From Terriglobia bacterium (GTDB lineage: Bacteria; Acidobacteriota; Terriglobia; Bryobacterales; Bryobacteraceae): a stretch of 50,248 bases of DNA. The notes beneath the pieces were generated by a model, which had not been told where the DNA came from, searched no databases, and saw nothing but the letters and a program-made list of their open reading frames with translations. The number at the start of each line of letters is the position of its first letter. Positions within the stretch are counted from its first letter, which is position 1. The translations under genes were made by a program, and so were the position numbers. The stretch is from contig JAJPIT010000073.1 of the NCBI GenBank assembly GCA_021324615.1, forward strand, positions 1-50,248, read 5' to 3'. Below are positions 23,804 to 32,174 of this stretch, piece by piece.

Positions 23804-24507
23804 TCAACTGACTTTGGCCACCTCGTCGATGGCGCGTTTGGTCATGTCGGTGTCAAGCGTGATGGCCCGCTGCAACATTTCGAACTGGCGCAGGATGCCG
23901 ACCAGCTTCACCGCCGATTCCGATACAGGCACGTTCGATTGCTCGAGCTGCCCTTGTAAAATTTCAGTTCCAGCGGCGGCCGGAATTGCGGACGATTTGT
24001 CCGTCAGCGAAAAATTGGTGCTGCCCATTTTCGCGAGAGCTTGCGAATCAGGCGCATCGATTTCGATTTGGCCCAGCTCCTGCCCGCCCTGGCTGACGAC
24101 GCCGGCTTTGGAAATTTCAATGGGCTGCGCCGGATCGACCGTGATCGGATTGCCGTTATTCCGCACATCGCGCAGCGTAAAGCCGCCGGCGTTGGCAAGC
24201 TGATTATTTTTGGAAATTTGAAAATTGCCGGCGCGCGTGTAGACGACGCCGTTGGGAGAGTTCAGCGCAAACATGCCCTCGCCGTTCAGGGCAAGGTCAA
24301 GGGGATTGCCCGTCTGTATCAGCGTGCCCTGCGAATAGTCCGTCCACTGGCGCTCGATGACCGGGAGTTGAGATTCGTATAAACCGTAAATTCCCGATCC
24401 GATTTGAAGCCGGCCGTTGAGGAGTTGGCGATGTTGTTCGCCAGCATATCGAGCGACTCCATTCGCGCCTTCATTCCGCTGGCGGCTGTAATAAGAAGTG
24501 GATCCAT
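23804..24507 (-). pseudogene. flgF: Proximal rod protein FlgF, interrupted by a one-base frameshift
   Basis: The frame opening at ATG 24507 encodes the axial N-terminus MDPLLITAASGMKARMESLD then ANNIANSSTAGFKSDREF, and ends after 62 codons. The rest of FlgF continues in the next frame from YGLYESQLPVIERQW to the stop at 23804, with TQTGNPLDLALNG-like D1 and the C-terminal helix LKLVGILRQFEMLQRAITLD intact in substance. The break lies at the TTT (plus strand AAA) at 24388-24390. One extra T would join REF to YGLYES perfectly. No classical slippery heptamer precedes it. This is either a sequencing or assembly error, or a real inactivating deletion. Both halves are otherwise well conserved, which favours an error or very recent loss. 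Confidence 0.88.
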
Positions 24508-24724
24508 CGGGGCAATCCCGCGGGCGGTAATGCAATTGAGGCTCCGTTCGCTAAAAGCGAAGAAAGAAAGGCCGATGAGAATTTCAGAGACGGGTGCGAT
24601 CCAAAACGGGATCGGTTTTGACGTGCCATTTTGAATCGCGTGTCGTGTTGGAATCGCGGCTTTTGTCTAAGTGGCTGAAAAAGTGGCGGCGGCGATTGGG
24701 CTCTGAACTGCACTTTGTGGCGGC
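24508..24724. promoter_or_regulatory. Divergent flagellar regulatory region
   Basis: 217 bp between flgF and fliK with no gene. It holds a hairpin TTCGCT-AAA-AGCGAA (24547-24561), a dyad CAAAAC-N7-GTTTTG (24602-24620), and a direct repeat GAATCGCG at 24633-24640 and 24651-24658 (18 bp apart). These are candidate operator sites for one or both flagellar operons. TGGCAC on the minus strand near 24625-24630 resembles a sigma-54 -24 box, but no -12 box follows. No sigma-28 promoter was recognised. Confidence 0.4.
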
Positions 24725-27109
24725 GTGAACGCGCTCGCGATGGCCGCCAACAATTCCTGGAATGCCTTGCTGGCGCTGGGTGCGGCTCCGAAGACGGCGG
24801 AGACAAGCGCGAGCTTCACCAATCTTCTTACGGATGCGGCGCTGCCCGAGCCCGGCTTGGAAACCGCACCGGCGTTGAGGCCGGCGCCGGCCGATTCGCG
24901 GAAAATCGCCGAGGCGCTGATCCGTTCGATGGTCTCGGCGGGCGCGGGCGCGCGGCGGCAGCCGGCAACATTTTTACCGGAAGCCGCGAGCTTCGCGATT
25001 TCGATTCCGATCATGGAGAATGCGGCGGCTCCGGATCATCCGGCGTTGCCGGCCGCGCCGGAGGGCGGGGCCGCGGAAAACGGCCAGCATCGAGAACCGG
25101 CGAATGTGACTCCGGGCGGGGAGACCAAGCGTCCGGAAGCGACTGGATCGACCCAAATCCTGCCGAGCGAAGTGAAGAAACCCGTCGCGCAAGAAAACGT
25201 ACCCGCCCGGACGCGTTTGTTTGCGAATCGCGAGATGGGCTCAAGCAGCACCGGCCATGAGGCGGCGCTGCCGATTCCGCTGACCAAAGAAGCCGCTTCT
25301 GGCCAGGATCGCGGTCTTCAGAAAACGGAGCCGCCGCCTCCGGTTCATTGCGTCTTCGCGACGGGAGCGGTCGAGAAGAGCAGCACCGGCGCTGAAGCGG
25401 CGCTTTCCACCCGGCCAGCGGAAGACGAGCCCGCAGCGGCTCCGCCCGCGCGGCCGGCATTGCTCCAATTCGCTACGGCGGGTGTGTCCGCAAATCGGGC
25501 GAGGGCGAACAGCAGCACCGGCGATGAGGCGGAGCTTCCCGTCTCGCAGGCGAAAGAAGAATCCGCGGCGGCTCCGCCTGCGCGAGCCCGCGGATCTAAG
25601 GAAACGGAGCCCGCGCCCGCCGTCTTTGCGAACCGGCCAATCGAGAACCGCAGCACCGGCCAGGAGGGGGCTTCTGCCCCGCTGAGGGAAGAATCAGCGC
25701 GCGTTGCGCCAGCGCGGGATCGGAGTGAGGGAGAAACGGAGCAAGCGCCGCCGCTTTCGATTCATGTCGCGAGGGCTGAAAAGCCAGCGAATTTTGCGAT
25801 GGCGGCGGCCATCGCCGGCCCTGAAGCTCCGTCAATCCAAAGGCGGGCGACGCTTTCTACTCCGCGGGCGAAAGAGGCAACACCGCCCGTTGCACCGGAT
25901 CGCCGCCTGGAAGAAACGGCAGCCGGCCAGGTGGCCGCCGAGCAGATCGCCGGGCGGCGCGCCGGCGCGATCCCTTCGCACAGAGCGAAGGCCAGCGCTG
26001 GCCAGGAGGCTTCGCCGAATCGGAGACAGGCGGCGAATCGCGAGATTCCCGCCCAAACGCGCCACGATGCCCAAGGTGCCCCCCGGCAAACGATAGATAT
26101 TCACGCGATTCCCGCAACGGCGGTGAACACGCAACAGACGGGCGGTTCTGGTTCCGATAGCCCAAACAGCGCGGCCAATCACATTGCGCCGGAATCGCCG
26201 GCCGGTGAAGGATCGACACAGGATGCGCGTACCGTCTCTGATGGAACCGATTCGCCCGCGCCGCCGCCGGACGCGCGGGTGGAGGCGACGCCCGCGCCCG
26301 CGCCAGGCGCGATCGCGCCTCTGTCCACCGGCGCGCCGATTGCGTTCACCGCCCGATTAACCTTATCCCCACCCGATGTTTCTCCTGCACTACCTCCCGT
26401 ATCACCTCCCGCTCCGAAACCGGCGGCGGAGCAATCCGCCGTCGTCTCTTCAAAGGATGGCCCGCCGGCCGAAAAAATGGAGCCGGTGAAAAAAATCGAG
26501 ACGAGCGCCGGAAAGCCGCGCGAGGAAAAAGCCGACGAAGATGCGCCGCTGGCGGCGGGGCGGGAGGCTGCGGAAATCGTCCGAAACGCGCCGGAGCCGG
26601 CGACCGCGATCGAACGCCTGGTTTCGGCTAACACGGCCGCGGAAAGAAAAGATGGCGCCGAACCCGCGCCAGCGCCGCGGATGACGGAAGTTCCGACGAT
26701 GCCGCCGGCGCCCGCGCCGCCGGCTTCCGCGCAGCAGATCGCTGTGCGGATCTCGCCCAACAACGGCGCCGCGGTCGATCTGCACGTGGCCCAGCGCGGC
26801 GGAGAAATACATGTTTCGGTCCGGACGCCGGACGCGGCGCTGCAAAGCTCGCTGCGGCAGGATTTGGGGACGCTTGCGAACTCGCTTGAACGTGCAGGTT
26901 ATCGAGCCGAAACCTTCACCCCGCGCGGCGTTGCGGCCGCGGCGCCGCGGCAAGAGGCGATGCCGTTGCCCCATTCGCGCGGAAGCGGCCCGGATACGCC
27001 GCCGGGCGGGCGCGGCGGATCGGGCGCTTCGTCGAATCCGCGGCAGCGGCAGCAGGGACGCGGGCGGGGTCCGAAAAATTGGCTGGAAGAACTGGAGAAT
27101 TCAAAATGA
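24725..27109 (+). CDS. fliK: Flagellar hook-length control protein FliK-like, with internal repeats
   Basis: A 794-residue, low-complexity protein that precedes flgD and flgE. Its C-terminal domain (about 670-745) has the FliK_C pattern: QQIAVRISPNNGAAVDLHVAQ, then GGEIHVSVRTPDAALQSSL and LRQDLGTLANSLERAGYRAE. Such domains switch the export gate from hook to filament substrates. The central region is rich in Ala/Pro/Glu, disordered, and contains a degenerate repeat of about 45 residues (four clear copies from about 160). GTG at 24725 is chosen; an ATG at 24740 gives nearly the same protein. It ends in the ATGA overlap with flgD. First gene of the rightward operon. Confidence 0.75.
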   Translation: MNALAMAANNSWNALLALGAAPKTAETSASFTNLLTDAALPEPGLETAPALRPAPADSRKIAEALIRSMVSAGAGARRQPATFLPEAASFAISIPIMENAAAPDHPALPAAPEGGAAENGQHREPANVTPGGETKRPEATGSTQILPSEVKKPVAQENVPARTRLFANREMGSSSTGHEAALPIPLTKEAASGQDRGLQKTEPPPPVHCVFATGAVEKSSTGAEAALSTRPAEDEPAAAPPARPALLQFATAGVSANRARANSSTGDEAELPVSQAKEESAAAPPARARGSKETEPAPAVFANRPIENRSTGQEGASAPLREESARVAPARDRSEGETEQAPPLSIHVARAEKPANFAMAAAIAGPEAPSIQRRATLSTPRAKEATPPVAPDRRLEETAAGQVAAEQIAGRRAGAIPSHRAKASAGQEASPNRRQAANREIPAQTRHDAQGAPRQTIDIHAIPATAVNTQQTGGSGSDSPNSAANHIAPESPAGEGSTQDARTVSDGTDSPAPPPDARVEATPAPAPGAIAPLSTGAPIAFTARLTLSPPDVSPALPPVSPPAPKPAAEQSAVVSSKDGPPAEKMEPVKKIETSAGKPREEKADEDAPLAAGREAAEIVRNAPEPATAIERLVSANTAAERKDGAEPAPAPRMTEVPTMPPAPAPPASAQQIAVRISPNNGAAVDLHVAQRGGEIHVSVRTPDAALQSSLRQDLGTLANSLERAGYRAETFTPRGVAAAAPRQEAMPLPHSRGSGPDTPPGGRGGSGASSNPRQRQQGRGRGPKNWLEELENSK
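25199..25790 (+). repeat. Degenerate ~135-bp (45-residue) tandem repeat inside fliK
   Basis: Four copies of an STGxEA motif begin near 25244, 25379, 25511 and 25649, spaced 135, 132 and 138 bp (45, 44 and 46 codons). Each is followed by a Lys/Glu-rich run, AAAPPAR-like and KETEPAP-like stretches, then FAN or FAT. The spacing is always a multiple of three, so the reading frame is kept. Weaker copies may continue to about 26050. Function of the repeat is unknown; it may set the length of the FliK ruler region. Confidence 0.75.
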
Positions 27110-27423
27110 GCACTTCACCGATCGGTTTCAGCGGCAACGCCGGCGCGGCGGGCAGCAGCTCCGCGAGCACGAACGCCAGCGGAGTAAGCACGCTGGCCAA
27201 CGAAAATGTTTTTTTGCAACTGCTGGTGGCGCAGTTGAAGTATCAGGATCCGACGCAGCCCGCCGACGGAACGCAGTTCGTCACGCAGCTCGCCGAGTTC
27301 ACCAACGTTTCGAACACGACGGAGATGACCAGCGATCTGGATTCGATGAACAAGAATCTTTCGACCCTGACGGCGGATCTGACCGCGCCGCCGGCCACCA
27401 CCGGCGCCAATTCCAATTCCTAG
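27106..27423 (+). CDS. flgD: Hook assembly scaffold FlgD, short form
   Basis: A 105-residue hook-cap protein. The conserved N-terminal motif is ENVFLQLLVAQLKYQDPTQP followed by ADGTQFVTQLAEFTNVSNT, at about 33-70. Enterobacterial FlgD is about 230 residues with Fn3/Tudor domains; these are absent here, leaving only the N-terminal domain plus a Ser/Thr/Pro tail. Such short forms occur in several phyla. The start at 27106 is set by the ATGA overlap with fliK. flgE follows after 13 bp. Confidence 0.9.
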   Translation: MSTSPIGFSGNAGAAGSSSASTNASGVSTLANENVFLQLLVAQLKYQDPTQPADGTQFVTQLAEFTNVSNTTEMTSDLDSMNKNLSTLTADLTAPPATTGANSNS

Positions 27424-27436
27424 AACGGAGCGAATT

Positions 27437-28684
27437 ATGTCTACATCTTTTTCCACCGCACTTTCCGGACTGAACGCCTATAGCACGGCGATTTCTGTCG
27501 TGGGCAACAATCTGGCGAACCTGGACACCACGGGATTCAAGACGGTCAACGTTGAGTTTCAGGACCTGGTGACGCAGTCGATCGGCGCGGATTTGGGCGC
27601 GACGCAGGTCGGCTTCGGCGTGGGCACGCCGATCACGCTGACCAATTACGGGCAGGGCGCGCTCGAATCGACCGGCGGAGCCTTGGACGCGGCGATCCAG
27701 GGCGACGGATTTTTTATCGTCCGCGCCAAGGGCACCGGCAACACCGAATATACGCGCGGCGGGAGTTTTTCGGTGAACACCCAGGGATTCCTGACGACGG
27801 CCTCGGGCGATCTGGTGCAGGGCTGGAGCATGAATAACGGAGTGGTGGATACGAATCAGGCGCCGGGAAATATCAGCGTGCCGGTGGGCCAGCTTGCGCC
27901 GCCGGTGGCGACGACGTCGATGTCGGCGAGTTTGAACCTGAACGCCGCGGCGGCGGCGGGAACCTCGTTTTCGACCTCCATCCAAGTGTACGATTCGCTG
28001 GGTACGGCCCACACGGTGACCATTACGTTCACGCAATCGGGCACGCCAAATCAGTGGAATTATTCGGTGAGCGTTCCCAATTCGGATCTGGCGAATCCGC
28101 CCTATACTCCGGTCACCGGAACACTGACGTTTGACGGCAACGGCAACCTGATCAGCCCGGCGGCGACGGATGCGCCGATTCAGGTGCCGATCACCGGACT
28201 GGCCGATGGGGCTTCGGATATGAACATTACCTGGAGCCTGTACAACGGAACGACGCCGGACATTACGCAGTACGCGCAGTCTTCGGCGGCTTCGGCGCAG
28301 TCCCAGAACGGCCAGGCGGCGGCGAATCTGGTGAGCGTCGGATTGGCCAACGGCGGACAGGTGCTGGCGCAGTATTCCGACGGCCAGCAGGTGGTGGTGG
28401 GGCAGATGGCGATGGCCCAGATCGAGAATCCGGATTCGCTGGTGGCGGCCGGGAACAGCAACTATCAGGCCAGCGCGCTTACGGCCTTGCCGGCCATCGG
28501 GCTGCCGGGGACGGGCGGGCGCGGCACGGTGGTGGGCGGATCGGTGGAGGCCTCCAACGTCAACATCGCGACGGAGTTCACCGACCTGATCGTCTATCAG
28601 CAGGGCTATGAAGCCAACGCCCACGTGGTGACCACCGAAAATCAGTTGAGTCAAACCACCATCAACCTAACCCAGGGGGCCTAG
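27437..28684 (+). CDS. flgE: Flagellar hook protein FlgE
   Basis: A 415-residue hook subunit. N-terminal D0: MSTSFSTALSGLNAYSTAIS, then VVGNNLANLDTTGFKT. D1: AIQGDGFFIVRAKGTGNTEYTRGGSF. Central D2: TSMSASLNLNA and YDSLGTAHTVTITFT. C-terminal D0: GGSVEASNVNIATEFTDLIV followed by YQQGYEANAHVVTTENQL. Close to canonical length (400-430). Fits the FliK/FlgD/FlgE order of many species. Confidence 0.96.
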   Translation: MSTSFSTALSGLNAYSTAISVVGNNLANLDTTGFKTVNVEFQDLVTQSIGADLGATQVGFGVGTPITLTNYGQGALESTGGALDAAIQGDGFFIVRAKGTGNTEYTRGGSFSVNTQGFLTTASGDLVQGWSMNNGVVDTNQAPGNISVPVGQLAPPVATTSMSASLNLNAAAAAGTSFSTSIQVYDSLGTAHTVTITFTQSGTPNQWNYSVSVPNSDLANPPYTPVTGTLTFDGNGNLISPAATDAPIQVPITGLADGASDMNITWSLYNGTTPDITQYAQSSAASAQSQNGQAAANLVSVGLANGGQVLAQYSDGQQVVVGQMAMAQIENPDSLVAAGNSNYQASALTALPAIGLPGTGGRGTVVGGSVEASNVNIATEFTDLIVYQQGYEANAHVVTTENQLSQTTINLTQGA

Positions 28685-28690
28685 CGCGGC

Positions 28691-28939
28691 GTGACAGTTC
28701 TCGAAGAACTGGGACCGCTCGCCGACATCCCCATGGAGGTGGATGTCGAGCTGGGCCGGACCACGATGAAGGCGCGGGAAATCCTTTCGCTGGTCGAGGG
28801 CAGCATCATTCGCCTGACGCGCTCGGCCGGAGAAAACATGGACATCGTGATCGGCGGGGCGCGGCTGGGCTCCGGAGAGATTGTGATCATGGAAGACACC
28901 GTTGGAGTCCGCATCACGGACTTTCAGGAGGACAACTAG
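28691..28939 (+). CDS. fliN: Flagellar motor switch protein FliN (SpoA domain only)
   Basis: An 82-residue C-ring protein consisting of one SpoA domain. IPMEVDVELGRTTMKAREIL (14-33), GSIIRLTRSAGENMDIVIGG and LGSGEIVIMEDTVGVRITD are diagnostic. FliN bodies stack at the base of the C ring and bind FliH. E. coli FliN (137) has an N-terminal extension absent here. GTG start at 28691. The partner FliM is not in the window. Confidence 0.93.
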   Translation: MTVLEELGPLADIPMEVDVELGRTTMKAREILSLVEGSIIRLTRSAGENMDIVIGGARLGSGEIVIMEDTVGVRITDFQEDN

Positions 28940-29008
28940 TGCCGCGGCCGCACGGACCGGGTTCCGCTTCGGCGGAGGAGGTGAACGTGCAAAACAGGAG
29001 CGTCCGAC

Positions 29009-29275
29009 ATGGAAACGGCTCGTGAGGTTCTTCCGGTGCTGGTGGTGTTCGCGCTGCTGGGCGCGGCGCTATGGACGCTGCGGCGCGGAGGGCTGGTGAA
29101 GTTTCGCGCGATGCGCGTGGTGGGACTCCGGCGGCTGGAGCCGATCGAGCGGCTGGCGCTGACGCCGCACCATGCGCTGCACCTGGTGCGGATCGGCGGC
29201 CGGGAAGTGGTGGTGGCGACCCATCCGCAGGGCTGCGCGCTGCTGATCGAGAACAACAACGGAGAAGCGCGGTGA
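29009..29275 (+). CDS. fliO: Flagellar biosynthesis protein FliO-like
   Basis: An 88-residue membrane protein located immediately before fliP, the usual place of fliO. One transmembrane helix (8-26, LPVLVVFALLGAALWTL) is followed by RRLEPIERLALTPHHALHLV and RIGGREVVVATHP, the FliO soluble core pattern. FliO helps FliP/FliQ/FliR assembly in the export gate. AGGAG at 28996-29000 serves the ATG at 29009. It overlaps fliP (GTGA). A 12-codon open frame with a strong GGAGGAG site runs through the fliN-fliO gap. Confidence 0.85.
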   Translation: METAREVLPVLVVFALLGAALWTLRRGGLVKFRAMRVVGLRRLEPIERLALTPHHALHLVRIGGREVVVATHPQGCALLIENNNGEAR

Positions 29276-30003
29276 AAAAGATATTCACGATAGCGGCACT
29301 GGCCGCGGGGCTGGCACGGGCGGCGGCGCCGGACTCGCTGCTCGGCGTGACGCTGGTGCAGGACAAGACGGGACACGCCTTGAGCGTGCCCATGCAGATC
29401 CTGCTGCTGCTGACGGCGATGACGCTGCTGCCGGCCATTCTGATGGCGCTGACGCCATTTCTGCGGATCACCATCGTGCTGCATTTCCTGCGGCAGGCGC
29501 TGGGGACGCAAACCGCGCCGTCCAATCAGGTGCTGGTGGCGCTGGCGCTGTTTCTGTCGCTGATCCTGGTGCAGCCGGTGGCGGTGCAGGTATATCACCA
29601 GGGGTGGGAGCCGCTGGAGAACGGACAGATCAGCGCGGCGCAGGCCTGGGAGCAGGCCTCGGTGCCGGTGAAAACCTTTCTGCTGAAGTTCGCGCGGGAG
29701 AAAGACATCCAGCTTTTTATCGAGCTGGGACATTCGCCCGCGCCGGCCAGGCCGTCCGATGTTCCCCTCAGCGCGCTCGCGCCGGCGTACGTGTTGAGCG
29801 AATTGAAGGCGGCGTTTCAGATCGGAGCGGTGCTGTTTTTGCCCTTCCTGATCATTGATCTGGTGGTTGCCTCGGTCACGCTCTCGGCCGGGATGATCCA
29901 GTTGCCGCCGGCGATGATCTCGGCGCCGTTCAAAATTCTGCTGTTCGTGCTGGTGGACGGATGGAACCTGGTGGTGGGCTCGCTGGTGAGGAGTTTTCAT
30001 TAG
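29272..30003 (+). CDS. fliP: Flagellar export gate protein FliP
   Basis: A 243-residue polytopic membrane protein of the type III export gate. It has a signal peptide (KKIFTIAALAAGLARAAA). Conserved motifs: LLLLTAMTLLPAILMALTPF, LRITIVLHFLRQALGTQTAP, and ALAPAYVLSELKAAFQIGAV near the C-terminus. The start is the GTG at 29272, overlapping the fliO stop; the longer frame upstream is antisense-like shadow of fliO. FliP forms the pentameric gate core with FliR and FliQ. Confidence 0.96.
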   Translation: MKKIFTIAALAAGLARAAAPDSLLGVTLVQDKTGHALSVPMQILLLLTAMTLLPAILMALTPFLRITIVLHFLRQALGTQTAPSNQVLVALALFLSLILVQPVAVQVYHQGWEPLENGQISAAQAWEQASVPVKTFLLKFAREKDIQLFIELGHSPAPARPSDVPLSALAPAYVLSELKAAFQIGAVLFLPFLIIDLVVASVTLSAGMIQLPPAMISAPFKILLFVLVDGWNLVVGSLVRSFH

Positions 30004-30273
30004 ATGACGATCGCCGGTGTTGTCGATTTGATGCGCGGGGCGCTGCTGACCACGTTCTGGCTGAGCCTGCCGATTCTGGCGGCCGGATTCGTGATCGGGC
30101 TGGTGATGAGCCTGGTGCAGATTCTGACCTCGATCCAGGATTCAAGCTTCAGCGCGGTGCCGCGGCTGGCGGTGTTTCTGGCGGCCTTCGTTCTGTCGAT
30201 GCCGTGGATGCTGGGCAAGCTGATCGCCTATACGGCGGCGCTGTTCGGCGATCTGGGTAGATTCGCGCGCTGA
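30004..30273 (+). CDS. fliQ: Flagellar export gate protein FliQ
   Basis: An 89-residue protein with two transmembrane helices, as is typical for FliQ. ALLTTFWLSLPILAAGFVIG (13-32) and QILTSIQDSSFSAVPRLAVF match the family. It starts on the base after the fliP stop. It forms the lower part of the export gate with FliP and FliR. Confidence 0.95.
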   Translation: MTIAGVVDLMRGALLTTFWLSLPILAAGFVIGLVMSLVQILTSIQDSSFSAVPRLAVFLAAFVLSMPWMLGKLIAYTAALFGDLGRFAR

Positions 30274-30274
30274 G

Positions 30275-31042
30275 ATGACGCTCGGGCTGCCGCTGGCGTC
30301 GATGCTGGCGTTCCTTTTGGTGCTGGCCCGGGTGGCTGGCGTGATGGCGTTCCTGCCCGTTCCGGGTTTTCGCGCGGCGCCCCTGCCCGTCCGCGCCGCG
30401 CTGGCGACGGCGGTCACATTTTGCCTGCTTCCGGTCTGGCCGCAACTAGCCGATGTGCTGCCGAGCTTCGGCGTGCTTGCGGCCTCCGCCTTTTGCGAAG
30501 CCGGGCTGGGTCTGGCCCTCGGACTGGCGGTGGCGTTTTTCCTGGAAGGATTTCAACTGGCGGCGCAGGTGCTCGGGGTGCAGGCAGGATACGGATTCGC
30601 CTCGACCATCGATCCGTCGAGCCAGGCGGATTCGGGCGTGCTTCAGGTCCTGATGGGGCTGATTTCCGGCCTGTGGCTTTTCGCGGCGGGGATTCACCGC
30701 GAGATCCTGCGCGTTCTGGGGGCGAGCTTCGAAAAATTCCCGGTGGGCTCCTGGGCTCCGGGGATTGCCAGCCTGGACGGAATGGTGCGGCTGGGCGGCG
30801 GGATGTTCACGCTCGGGCTGCGGCTGGCGATGCCGGTGATGGCGATGCTGTTTCTGCTGGAGCTCGCGCTGGCGCTGCTCGGGCGGATGCAGCAGCAGTT
30901 GAATCTGTTGTCCCTCTCTTTTCCCGTAAAGATGCTGGCGGCGCTGGCGATGCTGGCGGCGCTGGCGCCGGCGATGGGAGCGCTGCTGGAGGCCGCCGCG
31001 GGCCGGATGATGACGGCGATCGGGGGGCTGTTGGGTGGCTGA
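30275..31042 (+). CDS. fliR: Flagellar export gate protein FliR
   Basis: A 255-residue polytopic protein. Conserved motifs: LARVAGVMAFLPVPGFRAAP, GLALGLAVAFFLEGFQLAAQ, and GVQAGYGFASTIDPSSQADS. FliR completes the FliPQR gate and resembles FliP plus FliQ. Length matches the family (about 260). Its C-terminus overlaps flhB by 8 bp. Confidence 0.95.
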   Translation: MTLGLPLASMLAFLLVLARVAGVMAFLPVPGFRAAPLPVRAALATAVTFCLLPVWPQLADVLPSFGVLAASAFCEAGLGLALGLAVAFFLEGFQLAAQVLGVQAGYGFASTIDPSSQADSGVLQVLMGLISGLWLFAAGIHREILRVLGASFEKFPVGSWAPGIASLDGMVRLGGGMFTLGLRLAMPVMAMLFLLELALALLGRMQQQLNLLSLSFPVKMLAALAMLAALAPAMGALLEAAAGRMMTAIGGLLGG

Positions 31043-32096
31043 GCAGCGCACCGAGCAGCCGACCAAGCGGCGCATCGACCGGGCGCGCCGGGAAGGCAAT
31101 TTTCCGGTCAGCCGCGAGTTCATCTCCGCGGTTCACTTCGCGGGATTCGTCACATTGGCGGTTTGCTTCGGCGGAGTTTTCCTGATGCGCCTGGCGGGGC
31201 TGATGCGCGTTCTTCTGGCGCGGGCCTTCGATATCGAGCTCACCGCGGCGGGGGTGGCCGCGCTGTTCCGCGGCGTGGTGCTGCCGCCGCTGGAGCCGGC
31301 GCTGGCGGCCGCGGCAGGATTGGCGGCGCTGGCGACCCTGACCCAGCTCGCCACCACGGGCATGGGGGTGTCGCTTTCCAACCTTGCGCCGCGCTTCAAC
31401 CGCCTCAACTTCCTCAAGAACGTGACCGCTGTGCCGGCGCGGAATTTTCCGCTGTTTTTGCAGGCGCTGGCGCTGCTGCCGCTGGCCGGGTTGCTGGTCT
31501 ATTACGAGGCTACGGAAAATCTGGGCGCGTTTCTCGACCTTTCCTGGATGGGACCGCGAGTGGCCGCGGCGCGCATGGGCGGCGTGGTCGAAACGCTGCT
31601 GTGGCGCGCTTCGGGATTGTTCCTCATCGCCGGATTTATCGATTTGATCTGGCAGCGGCGGCGCTACCGGAATCAGCTCCGCATGACCAAGCAGGAGCTT
31701 CGCGACGAAGCCAAGGAAACCGACGGGAATCCGCACACCAAGATGCGCGTGCGGCGCCTCCAGCGCGACCTGTTCCGCCGCCAGATGATGAAGGAGATTC
31801 CCAAGGCGACCGCGGTGGTGGTGAACCCCACGCACTACGCCGTGGCCCTCCGCTATGTGGCGGACTCGCCCGGCGCGCCGAAGGTGATCGCCAAGGGCAA
31901 GAACTATCTGGCTCTGCGCATCCGCCAGCGCGCCGTCGAGCATCAGATCCCGATCATCGAAAATCCGCCGCTGGCGCAGGCTCTGTATAAATCCGTCGAA
32001 GTGGGCCAGGAGATCCCCAGCCATCTCTACCGCGCCGTAGCGGAGATCCTGGCCTACATTTACCGGCTGATGGGCGGCCGCCTGCCGGGACAGTAA
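31035..32096 (+). CDS. flhB: Flagellar export specificity protein FlhB
   Basis: A 353-residue export-switch protein. The N-terminal part carries EQPTKRRIDRARREGNFPVS and four hydrophobic segments. The cytoplasmic part has the autocleavage motif NPTHYAVAL, with cleavage expected between N264 and P265, and the conserved end LAEILAYIYRLMG-like. FlhB switches substrate class when FliK reports hook completion, so both partners are encoded in this operon. GTG start at 31035. Last gene of the rightward operon seen here; flhA is missing. Confidence 0.96.
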   Translation: MAEQRTEQPTKRRIDRARREGNFPVSREFISAVHFAGFVTLAVCFGGVFLMRLAGLMRVLLARAFDIELTAAGVAALFRGVVLPPLEPALAAAAGLAALATLTQLATTGMGVSLSNLAPRFNRLNFLKNVTAVPARNFPLFLQALALLPLAGLLVYYEATENLGAFLDLSWMGPRVAAARMGGVVETLLWRASGLFLIAGFIDLIWQRRRYRNQLRMTKQELRDEAKETDGNPHTKMRVRRLQRDLFRRQMMKEIPKATAVVVNPTHYAVALRYVADSPGAPKVIAKGKNYLALRIRQRAVEHQIPIIENPPLAQALYKSVEVGQEIPSHLYRAVAEILAYIYRLMGGRLPGQ

Positions 32097-32174
32097 GCGC
32101 TTGTTTTCAAACGTTCCACGCCCTGCAACGGCGGCCCTGCAAGGCGCGTCGAATGAAGCAGGAGGACGGAGAGG

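Noticed and set aside
24380-24395. Programmed -1 frameshift in flgF
   Set aside because: The site GAA TTT ACG is not a slippery heptamer, since re-pairing would give AUU; a simple one-base deletion is more likely.
24625-24630. TGGCAC on the minus strand as a sigma-54 -24 box for flgF
   Set aside because: No TTGCW-like -12 box at the required spacing.
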